Assembly: GCA_910589415.1 (NCBI GenBank)
Contig: OU342630.1
Location: 64,600,186 to 64,664,185, forward strand
DNA: 64,000 bases
Reading direction: 5' to 3'
Source: Malachius bipustulatus
Taxonomy: Eukaryota > Arthropoda > Insecta > Coleoptera > Melyridae
Shown in pieces: positions 11,606-23,600 of the stretch (the stretch's first letter is position 1; each line of letters opens with the position of its first letter). Position numbers and translations under genes: made by a program. The notes under the pieces are model-generated. The model did not search any database. It worked only from the letters and a program-made list of their open reading frames with translations, and had not been told where the DNA came from.

Positions 11606-14600
11606 ATGGATAATGGAAGGCCGCCTTGGGGGCGCAACAGAAGAGCTCAACCGCCCGACGGCCAAGAAAACGGTAACGCAAGAAGGGATAATAGATGGCA
11701 ACCACCAAAGAGAATACCGAACACTCAGCAGCATGATCAAGAAAACGGTGCTGCAAGGAGAGGATTTAAAAATGATAATCGGAGATCAAATGCAGGTATG
11801 CCAAAATGAATTGCATTTTTTTTCTTCAAAATTTTGTGGACTTTTTCATAAATAACATAAATACCATGAATATATGAACATGTGCTTTATTAGTCTAATA
11901 TGCTGCCCTTATAAAACTTTGTGAATATTAGTTTAATTTAGGACACAGTTTTGCTCTAAAAAAAATCTGGATCGACTTGAATGACTCACAATATTAAATT
12001 TTTCTGAATGTGAGCCCTCGATCGCGCTGGATAATTTTTATTTCATAGATTTGACATAATTTTTTGAACACTATTATGCAGAGTGTTTCAAAACATGTGT
12101 CGGAAAATGAAAGGTGTGATTCCTTGACGCGTTCCGAGAAAATAAAATTCTTATACCTATAAAAATTTGCCCCAAAGCTGATAAAAAAAAGTTGCTGTTA
12201 TAGTAAAGGAAGATTATACCAGGTCCTATCCTATTAGTTTTAAAATGCAGTTTTTTTTTGGATATATTAAAATTGGCTGAGATTGTATTAGTATTCATCA
12301 AAGTATGACCTGCTATAAAGACAAAAGTAACAAAAATTATTTTTGCATTGCATTGTTTTTATTACCTTTCAATTTTTTTTGTTAATAATTATTGTGAAGC
12401 TAAAGGTATTAAAAATATATGCATGACTAAAAAATTCATCTTCAGATGGGGTGAATATTTCAAGAACAAAAATTTTTCGGGGTGTTATGCCCATGGAGAC
12501 TTATGATCTACTGATCAAATACTAGGAAACCCCAAAATTTTAACAAATTTAACCGGGAGCCAATTCCCTTAGGGGTTCTGCGCGGTTCTTTCTTAAAAGA
12601 AAGTGTATCATGAATAATAAAACAAAAATAATACATAATGCTATTAAATCTTGATAGGCACCTCCTATTCATAAGTTTTAGACGAATCCTGTTTGTGTTT
12701 TTGGGTTAAATTTCAAGTGTTCTTTATCTTTACTTAGAGGGGGATTTAACATCATTCTATATAAATTAGTTTGTGTAGAACTAATTATCTCAAATTTTGT
12801 CTGATTAGATAGATTTTAATTGCTTGTTATTCTTTGTAACTGTAAATAATGTAAAATTTAAATTTAAAAGCAGTTTATGATTCATCAAAGTGCATAAATG
12901 ATTTACAATGTTTTAATAACAATGGCTAGATATCATTTAAATCAGTTTTTAAGTACAATAAATACATATCACAAATTCATTAAAATTACATCAAAATAGG
13001 TCAATACAATGTATCAGTGTATCACAATTCAAATAGAGAGAGCAAGCAAAAAATAGTAATTCACTTCAGATTTTACCTATTACCACCTACTGAACCTACT
13101 GAAATGTATTCAACTCTTTGTGGGTGTTAGTCGTTCTTCCTCCTGAATATATGTTTTTACTTTTACAGTGTTTCTTTTGCTTATTCTCTTTTGTCAAATG
13201 GTTTTCTTATTTTTCAAGTTAACAGAATTTGATAAAAATGAGAAAATAATTTGACAAACCTAAAACAGAATTGACAAAAGAGGAAAAGCAAAAGAAAAAC
13301 GCTAAAAATAATTGTACCCTTTTAGTAAATAACCCAGCAGGACCGGTAAAATAAACAGCTCGTAAACAGACCGGGGAAATCTATTTTTTTTATTTTTTCA
13401 GTCGATGGAGTCGGACCTTCCCTGTCTTTTGACATGTGTCTTAGGTTGGGTCGGGGTGCGGGGGAGGGTGGGCACGCTTTTAAAATTTACTGAAAATGAA
13501 TTTTATCGGAAAAACGGGTATATCTGAGCCGGATTTGATCTGACAAAAAAATTATGGTATCGAAAATTGAAGACCTTGACTAAACACGGAAGCTCGTTCC
13601 GACCTGAACCCTTTAGCTCAACTGGTTCGCGAAATATTGCGATATTAAGGGTAAAAATGAATAAAAATTTAACTGACTTTTGTTCGGCAGGTGATGGAGT
13701 TAGGGCGTCAATTTTTTGCGAGAAGAAGGGTGCCACCGAGTACTTTGACGGGCCGGAGGGAGGGGGTGGTGGGCCAATTAGGAGGGGAGATATGGGGGTA
13801 AGAAGAAAAATACGGAAACGCTCGTAAAAAGTTTATTTATTGACCTACAGAGACCAGGCACCGCTCATTTTCTTCGTTTTTTTATCTACTACCCGGTAGT
13901 CATGGCAAAAACATTATTTTATTTATTTAAAAAATTTATGAAAAAAAATTGCGAAAATTTATTTTCGCAAATGCGCATTGATCATTCCCGATCGTTCAGC
14001 GATCAAAAGCAAGCAAGAATTTTCAAAATCGATCCATAATTGAGCGAGGTACGAGCGAACAAGCATTCGAAAATAAATTACGAGCGCGCGTTCCCGGCCG
14101 ATCGTGACTGTGCGTGCCCGGAGTATAGACAAGCGGAGAGCGTAAGCTCCGCCCACGGCTGCTCGTGTATCTTTCTCGCCCGGTTTAAAGAGAGATCTTA
14201 TGTATAACACGCGCCCGCGGGCAAGATACGCACGAAAAAAAAAACAAATAAATAAATAGATAAATATTAAATGTTTTCTCTTTCCAATGAGCCTAACAAG
14301 AACCCCCCACCCCTCTCCGTTCGCCCGCAATAAAGCCTAGACTTTGCCGGTTCGTTGTGCCCTTATTTATGGTCGGATCGGGTTCAAGTGGGGCTCAAAT
14401 TAAAGATTAAAAAAAATACCGTTCAGTGGTGAAAAAAAATTTCCCCACCCCCTTCCTTCACCCCCAAAAAAGCGAGAAAAAAAGGACTTTTTTTTAATTG
14501 CGCGCCAAGCGCGCATTTGCAAAAATAAATTTTCGAAAATTTTTTTCATAAATTTTTTAAATAAATAAAATAATTTTTTTGCCATGACTACCGGGTAGTA

Positions 14601-17600
14601 GATAAAAAAACGAAGAAAATGAGCGGTGCCTAGTCTCTGTAGGTCAATAAATAAACTTTTTACGAGCGATTCCGTATTTTTCTTCTCACCCCCATATCTC
14701 CCTTCCTAATTGGCCCACCACCCCCTCCCTCCGGCCCGTCAAAGTACTTGGTGGCACCCTTCCTCTCGCAAAAAATTGACACCCTAACTCCACCACCTGC
14801 CGAGCAAAAGTCAGTTAAATTTTTATTCATTTTTACCCTTAATATCGCAATATTTAACGAACCAGTTGAGCTAAAGGGTTCAGGTCAGAACGAACTTCCG
14901 TGTTTAGTCAAGGTCTTCAATTTTTGATACCATAATTTTTTTGTCAGATCAAATCCGGCTCAGATATACCCGTTTTTCCGATAAAATTCATTTTCAGGTA
15001 AATTTTAAAAGCGTGCCCTCCTCCCCCCCACCTCGACCCAACCTAAGACACATGTCAAAAGACAGGGAAGGTCCGACTCCATCGACTGAAGAAAAAAATA
15101 AATAGATTTCCCCGGTCTGTTTACGAAATACCGGTCCTGCTGGGTTAAAAGGCAATAGTTGATGGTATGTTATTATCAAAATTCATCGAAAGCCACAAAC
15201 TTGCAAATGGCTGCTTCCCACTTGACCTTATGGGGACGAAAATGGTACTAAATGAGAGAGGAAGAAAAAAAAAACTGAAGAAAAATTACAGTTTCAACAA
15301 TTATTATTGTTATTAGAGCACATCACAAAAATATTTATATATTGCAGTTACGGCATTGTTATGAAGCTGTTGTGATCTAATTGTTGAAATTGTCATTTTT
15401 CTTTAGTTTTTTTCTTTAATTCCTGAGGAATATGGTGGGGGGGGGGGGGTTGACCACAACATAATATGCAACATTCCTGCCACTTTCCTTTAGTACCATT
15501 TTCATGCAGTGTGAAGCAGCAATCTGCAAGTTCAATTTAAATTCATTGAATTTTTTATGGCTAGTCTTGAAAGTGGTGGCCCTGTATAGGTACTGTGTCC
15601 TCCAGACTTAATTGACCAGACTATTAAATCTCATAGACCGGTTGAGATATCACCGAACCGAATAGATGGGTTATTATTATAATTTTTAAAGCTCTATAAC
15701 ATGACATCATGAAAACAATCCCCCCCTTCAACATCCCCTAAGTTGCAGTCCCCACCCTTAGAAAAATGAATAGCACCCCTGTATATATTTTCAAATTTTC
15801 AGATCAAATATTCGATTCTCTGTTCAGATTCAAAATTGGTTCAGAAATAATGAAGAAAAGCTTCATCAATGTGGCCAAGATTTTTTATCTGAATGACTTT
15901 GGCTGTGTCAAAATTTATCAATAATTTAGTGATAGTTTTTAATATAATACTTGTTTTGAATATACAAAAATATATAATTTTCTATTATAAAGTACTATTA
16001 ATTTTTTTAAAGGACATATTATAGGTATTATAATAATTATAAGGTGATACAGTGGAGTCTCACTAATCGGTTCGAGCTAAGCTAGGTTCCGCTTTATTCA
16101 AGCTATTGCATTCCCTGTAAAAAAATGTAGTACATAATATTATTATGTACATATCTTTGCATCTATCTAGTAAAATATGTATGTATCATATTACATGTGT
16201 AGGAGAGGACTGAGAAATCAGCCACTTGATATTTTTATTACACCCATTCCTATTAGGTACAGTAGGTTTTTAGGTCGTTTCAAGAGGCAAACTGAAATAA
16301 TAAATTGTCATCCAAAGGTATCAGTTGTGGGTACATACATATTTTAAAACATTTATTATGTGAATAACAATATGTACCTGCAATGACCTACATATACATT
16401 AACGATACGGCTGTAAGGATTACTTTTTTAATATACATAAATACTGTATTTTTTATATAGTTTTTTGAATTAATATAAAATATATACTTACTTGATTGTC
16501 TAAACCTAGATATTAACTTTTGTGTTTTTTTTTTTTTTTTGTAGGAAATGAGGGCCATAGCAGAAATGTAAACATGCCAGATAAAAATTTCAACGAAAAT
16601 ACTAGAGAACATATCAGAAGGAACAGAAGTTTGGGATTTAGAACTTTGGAAGATTTACTCAAACTTGATGTAGGTGACTTGGTAATGAAAATAACAGACA
16701 GTCGTAGTGGTCTTACTGAAGCCTTAGAAACTAATTTTATGACTTCCGACTATATAGTACTAATGCTTAGACTGATTAAAAAAATTTGTGAGTCACCTTT
16801 TGCAGAAATTAAATTGAAATTGTTGCACAAAATATTCAACAGTAATTATCTCTCGCTGTTGATTGTCTATGTCAATGGATTATATGTGCAAGATTCAAGT
16901 GCCAGAAGAAACAATAAATACTTTTGGGAAGGAAATAACATTGATGTTTTTTGGTATAACATTATCTTTATTTGCAAAGAAGTGATTCATTTATCCCAAA
17001 ATTTAGCGAGTGAAAAGTTGCGGAAACTGGTTACTGCTGTACACATAATGATTCCTAATATAGAAAATGAACATTCGATATCGATTTCTGATGAAATTAA
17101 AGAACAAATAGCCGATCTGAAAAGCAAGATCGATATCATAGCCGATGAAGTGAAAACAAGAAGAGAAATCATTAAAAATGATGATGAATACGAAGAACCA
17201 CCGCCAAATGATTTTCATGATATCCCTGTATACCCAGACACAGCAGAACTGTTGTCAAACGGAATGAATTACTTACGTGAAAATAAAATTAAGGGTCCTT
17301 ACAAAAGCAATGATGATTACTTGGATGTTCAATATCGGCTCTTACGGGAAGATTTTGTTGCCCCATTGAGGAACGGAATACAGTTTCAACTAAATAGCAA
17401 AAACAATGAGAAAAAGTTCTCTGATGATATCAAAGTGTATAAAAATGTCCAGTTTTTGAGTCCAGAAGTAATAAATCAGCAAGACTGCTACAGGATTAGT
17501 TTTAAAATTCCTGGGAAAAAACCGATTAATTACGAACATTCAAAAAGGTTTATGTTTGGTTCGTTGGTATGTTTCACAAACGACCAGTTTAAACACATTT

Positions 17601-20600
17601 TATTTGGCAAAATTGCTGAGCGTGACATCAAATCACTGCAAAAGGGCCAGCTGGTTGTAGGTTTTGATGAAGGTCAAAACATCCAAATCAATTACGACGT
17701 TCCTTACTTGATGATTGAATGTAAGATTTACTTTGAACCATACTATCATGTACTTTCTGTTCTGAAAACCTTGAGAGTAGACGATTTTCCGATGGAAAAA
17801 TACATTGTCAGAGTAGAGACTGATTCCAAACCTCCCAGTTATTTAACATTGGATACCACCTACACCATTGAAGAACACCCACTTCAACCTTTGGATCTCA
17901 ATGCTTATCGAAACTTCTATAACTTGAATCCATCGCAAGAAATTGCTTTCAAATCGGCACTCACGCAAGAGTTTGCCGTAATACAAGGTCCACCAGGAAC
18001 CGGAAAGACATTTTTAGGCTTGAAGATTGCTGGGGTGTTGCTGGAAAATTCAGGTTGCTGGTTTCAAAAAACACCGATGCTAGTGATCTGTTTCACAAAC
18101 CACGCTTTAGATCAATTTCTTGAGGGATTGTTGCGGGTCACACCTAGGATTATACGTGTCGGCGGTCAAAGTAAAAATCAAGCGTTGGCTAAATTAAACC
18201 TACGCGAGAAACAGAAGAAAAATTATGCCGTGCTTGGAGAGATTAGACAAGAAGTGCGAAACTGCTTGGAGAGGGTCAAGAGTATCACAAACATTTTAAA
18301 TGAAATTGATCTATATGAGTCCATATTAGATTTCTCGAGTTTTGACAGGATCATTCCTAATTATCAGTCTTCATGGTTTGCTACAGCTAGCAGGAAAGAG
18401 AAGCTGGAATGGTTATTAGGTTCCGGACGAGAAGGTGATGTAAGCAGAGATGGCAATGGCAGAGAAGGAGATGTAAGAGTTGATGAAAATGTTAACTTTC
18501 GGCAATTCAATGCTCTAGTAAGTATATCCTATATAATGTGTTATTATCTCAACATTGCAACAATCTAAAATGGGTATCAAATTACCATTGGTAGATCTCC
18601 AACTAATAGAATTACTGGAACAAAAGTTATCTTTAATTTTAATTAATTTACTGTAATTTAAAATTAAAGATATCTTTATAATGAGTAAACAATAAAAAAA
18701 GACTTACGGTAGACCTTTGAAGAGTGAAACAGAAGATAAGGTATGTCTTCTACAAGTTGGTTAGAATTTATTTGATAGTTATTACAAATACCTTAAAATA
18801 TTAATACCGGTCACTTCCTCTCAAAACCTCCGTCCATTTTTACAGCGCCCTCATGCAGGAACTGGGGACACTAAAGCTGTTTTTAAATTCAAAGTTAGGT
18901 AACTTTTCACGGTTTTTGACAGCTGCAGTCAATCATAATTATTAATAATTTGTCATAGTAATTGAACGTTTTAGTTTCAAGTATAATTTCAATTTTAAGT
19001 TACTCTCAAAGCATTATATCAGCGGATAATTTTGTTGGGTACCAGTTAAATAGGCATTTATAATGTACCGCTGTATTAAAGTGAACATATGTATTATGTC
19101 TGGAAAATATGTGCTGTGTGCTGTGTGCGGTTGCTCCGACTATGGATTGTTAAGCATGTCCAGATGTTTCCACGGTGTTCCAAGCAGGAATAAAGAATTA
19201 TGTATAAAGTTAACTTTAGAAGACGCGTAAATAAACTTATTAATATTTTATTATAACTATGCTGATGGAAATAGGAACAAGCAATAGGTTATAATAACAT
19301 CGATGAGTGACGAAATTTTGAAAAAGTGTGGAGTGTCGAAGTCGATTTCTCGCCATATTATTTTGTACCTACTGATCATTTCAAAGAGGAAAATTTTGTT
19401 AATCCAGCAAATAATAGACCTTTAAAACTGCAAGGAAGCACATTATTGGAATTGCGGCAAATAAAAGGCTTACACTTAGGTATATAGCGATTCAATCTTT
19501 TTGAAATATACCTACCTAAAGATATTAATAATATTGTGTGTAATAGTAGTGATTATTGTTAATATAATAAACATATTGAAAACTTTGTTGTTTATTGTTG
19601 TATTATAATTCTTCGTCCCAATTTCCTCCGTCTATTCCGTCTAATTAATTTTAAGAGCTTTTCTATTCAGCGTTGATATTTAAAACTCCCGCTATGTTTC
19701 ACCAAATTTAATTTTTAGTGTCCCCAGTTCATGCTTGGCGGCGCTGCTAAAATGGACGCAACCTGTTGCAATGCTATAGGTATAGGAGTGTCCGGTATTA
19801 TTATTTTAGCGTATTTGGTTATTACTGCAAATAAGTCCCTGAAATGTAAATTAAGGTTATGATTGTGGTCTTATGTCAATAAAATCATAACCAATCAAAA
19901 ACCGCCTGCGCTGAAATTAATTTGATAAATGTCTACTATTATTTCGTGTTTTTTTTTTAGATATAAAAATAGCTTTCAATAATTAACAGAAATGTTATTT
20001 ATTGTAAATATAATTGAGAAGTGGACAAAAGATTGACGATCAGTGGATTTAGCTGAGGGTACCTGTATTACCGACACTGGTGCTTACTAGAGTAACACAT
20101 TCTCAACAGCACAAACAGTTGGGAATATAAAATTAACTTCAGAAAACGTCAGTTTTTCCATAAAACTTACAAAAAAAATACACCATTTGGTGCTAGAGTA
20201 ATGCCCTATTCACAAACGATAATTTCCTAAATAATTACGTAATCAATTAATTATACCCATCTCACTCTATTGCAAAAGTCTATTTTTAGTAAAAATTGTA
20301 AACTTTTATGATTTAGAGGATGTTTCAACACTAAAAAGAGGAGTTTATACTTGTTTGTGTTGTCTAAAGGTAACTTTGAAAATTTTTAAACATATTATAG
20401 TCCTCTATCAATATTTATTATTACTTATTAAGTAGGTATCTATTAGGTACTTTAAAAATTTCTCTGATTATAGTCGACCAAGGCTTATTATAGTGATTAT
20501 AATAGGTGTATGCGAAGTATAGAGCAGCCTCAGGCTCGACATTTTTGGGTCTGAAGAGCTACAAGAGGAAGAAATGAAACTCCTCTCATACAACGACCTT

Positions 20601-23600
20601 CTGACCTTTATCAAAGAGTGGGGGAGGTTCGAGTAGGAGTTCCACCATGGTTCGGGTACGGCGAAAATGGCCCTTGGTTGCCTAGTCGCTTGGGGTGCAA
20701 CACCCCTACCCACCATAATACTTATCTTAATTTTATATGAAGGTACTCTATATAGGGTATAATCGACCAAGAAATATAACGCCATACGTTAAAAAGTCAT
20801 ACTAATGCTAACTATCAGTCAATTTTTTGTTTTTCACTCTTTATCTACTACTTGCAATATATACAGGGTGTTTTTTTATTTTCGGGAACATGAGTAATTA
20901 ATTCCCACTGTAAAGTATTATTGGCTCCCCAATTATTTTACAGCAGAATATTAAATTTAAAACTTCTTGAAAAATTAGTGGTGCTTCTTAAAAAATTTGA
21001 AAAATAAAGTAAACAAATTACCAGTATTGTTGCAAATGTTTTAAATAAATTTAAAAAAAGAAGGCACCTGATGCCACGCTACTTGTTTTTAGATTGAAAA
21101 TGATGGAGAGAATTTCAATATACATAATGTAAATTTGGAGGTCAATGATTCAGAAGAAAATAGTGACGAAGATGATGATATATTTGACAATATTACAGTA
21201 AAGCGACATTCCACTTTATTTGATATTGAGAGTGTTGAAAAAATGTGCTCTGAAGCAAGACTTTCACTAGCAGAAATTGAAACCAATGAAGATCTAGAAG
21301 ATTACGTAAAAATACTAAAAGTGCGACAGTTGAATCGAGACATAGAAAAATACACGACTCAACTTGAGATAGTAAAGGTGAACAATTATCTAAGTTTATA
21401 TTCAAACAACGTTATATTAATATATGTTTTAAAATTTCAGAAAAGACTTGGTTTGCAAGCCAAAGAAGGCCAATTGAGAACATTCTACAGATACGATGAA
21501 GCAAACGTTTTAAATATCTCTTTCAGTGCAAGATGGCGATTGTACTTTGCTTGGTTAGGGATTTATAGGAAACATCTAATTAGAGATTATCAAGCAGCGA
21601 AGAAAGAATTTGATTCGGCTTATAAACAGCTCAATGAACTTCGAGAAATGGAAAATGTGAGAGTGATGAAAGAGGCATTGGTGGTCGGGATGACCACAAC
21701 AGGTGCTGCCCGCCTTCGCTCCTCCTTGCAAGCACTGCAGAGTCCCATCGTAATTGTGGAAGAAGCTGCCGAAGTGCTTGAATCGCATATAGTAGCTGCA
21801 TTGACCCCTCAGTGTAAACATCTCATTTTAATTGGGGATCATAAACAACTGAAACCTAGTACCGCTAATTTCAAGATAGAAACAACATTCAAATTAGGGA
21901 TAAGCTTGTTTGAACGTATGATTTTAAACAAGATACAATATTATACCTTGAACGTCCAGCACAGAATGAGACCGGAAATATCTAAATTAGTTTGTCCGAT
22001 GATATACCCGGATTTAAGAGATCACGAGTCTGTCCATCACAGACCTAGAATATTAGGTGTAGAAAAGCCCTTGTTTTTCATCGATCATGACAAACTGGAA
22101 GAATCTTGTGAAGATGAAAGCAAGAAAAACATCCACGAAGCAGATTTTCTAATTTACTTGGCCAGGCATTTAATTCTGAATGGATACAAACCGGAAGATA
22201 TCATTATTTTGGCAGCATATTTGGGCCAAATGTTCGCAATGAAAAAAGCAAAAGCGGACCATGATTTGTTATTGAAAGATGTAAGAATTGCCGTTTTGGA
22301 CAACTATCAAGGCGAAGAATGTGAGATTGTTTTGCTCAGTTTAGTTCGCAGCAACAGTGAAAAAAAAATTGGATTTTTGGATATTGAGAACAGGGTGTGC
22401 GTCGCTCTTTCTAGAGCAAGAACCGGATTTTACATCATAGGAAATATGACACATCTTTGCAAGTGGGGCAAGGTTAGTTTTATTTCAGTAATCTATTTAC
22501 AACTATTGACCCTACTGCATTTTTGTTTTTCAAAAAATTATCTGCATATTAGTTTTCTCTACAGGGTGATCAGTAACACGCGCACTCGGATCATGCTGCG
22601 GTAAACTTCACTTTTTAAGAGTGGTAAATTTTCTTACTGCAGAGTTGTAAGTTCTTTTCTTCCAAATATATGACCATTTTTGTAAAAATTAAATTGACAA
22701 CATTGCACTGAACATGTGAATAAGTTCGGGTTAGATGGTATTGTTGTTATTTTTATTTCCGTAGCAACGAAGGCATTTGAATATTTTATATTCTAAGGCC
22801 TGTATTCATCAATAAATATAACCCCTGGGGTTATATTTTGGAACATGTGATTGGTTCAAAATTCGTAGCGTTCGTAGGGTTTGAGCATTAGACCAATCAG
22901 CTATCAGAAAATTCAAAATATAACCCCAGAGTTATATTTTGAAGTTTGATGAATACGGACATAAGTTGAGTTTAGCTAAACTCAACTGGTTTGGCAATGC
23001 CTAGGCTGTTGCCAAACTTCAAATTTCGTTCAGATTTAGGTATGGTATCAATTTTCAACATTCTCAATTCCTCTGTAAAGAGGTTTAGTGGAAAAAAAAT
23101 GATGAATTATATGGTATCCGTGCCAGACATTACAGTAACCTGAATTTTTCATTAATTTTTATCACGGTTATTGAAAAAATTACCTCTAAACTCGGATGAG
23201 GGAAACTCTAACTTGAAAACCAACTGTTGGATTCAATTTTTTTTGCAGAATATCCTTAATTTTAATGGGCACTATATCGCCCTGTATTCGGAGTGTGCGA
23301 GTTACTGATCACCCTGTATACATGTGAGGGATAATTATAATGTTCTATGAATCGTTGTTTTGTTTGTCTTTTGTTGATAAGTAGCACTCCTAAGTACCTT
23401 TTCTCTCTTCATAAGTACCTCTCTCTTCCTCTCCCTACTCTCTCTTCCTCCTCTCGTTCCCTCTCCTGTGCATCCCTCTCTCTCTTTCATTTTTTCTGTC
23501 CCCTGTCTCCCCTTTCTCTCCCTCATGAATCCCCCTCTCTCCCTACATCCATCCCTCCTCTCTCTCTCCTGGTCCTCTCCCTCTCTATCTTGAAAAAAAA

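Larger units (their letters stand above)
11796..16544 (+). other. Intron 1 of copy 1
   Basis: This 4.7 kb intron (0.95 kb in copy 2) starts with GTATGC and ends in a long T-run plus GTAG. Most of the size difference is a 1.8 kb foldback (13331-15146) and a palindromic element (about 15175-15575). At 16048-16070 an end-like sequence (ACAGTGGAGTCTCACTAATC) resembles a pogo/Tigger terminus, but no partner end is visible. Apart from these I see no gene in it. Confidence 0.75.
18518..21092 (+). other. Intron 2 of copy 1
   Basis: This 2.6 kb intron lies between the helicase Walker A exon and the acidic linker exon. It holds a THAP-bearing inverted-repeat element (18803-19800), a half copy of a small MITE (about 20206-20282) that is complete at 52317-52465, and a CAGGGTG end at 20864 with no partner. 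The stretch 20468-20790 has two nearby copies of an A/GTCGACCAAG-type motif but no gene I can support. Confidence 0.6.

Noticed and set aside
13959..14330. 123-codon minus-strand frame
   Set aside because: It lies in the loop of a foldback, starts in one arm, and resembles no protein family.
16987..17218. Minus-strand frames opposite the helicase exon
   Set aside because: They are antisense shadows of a well-supported coding exon, recurring in copy 2 for the same reason.
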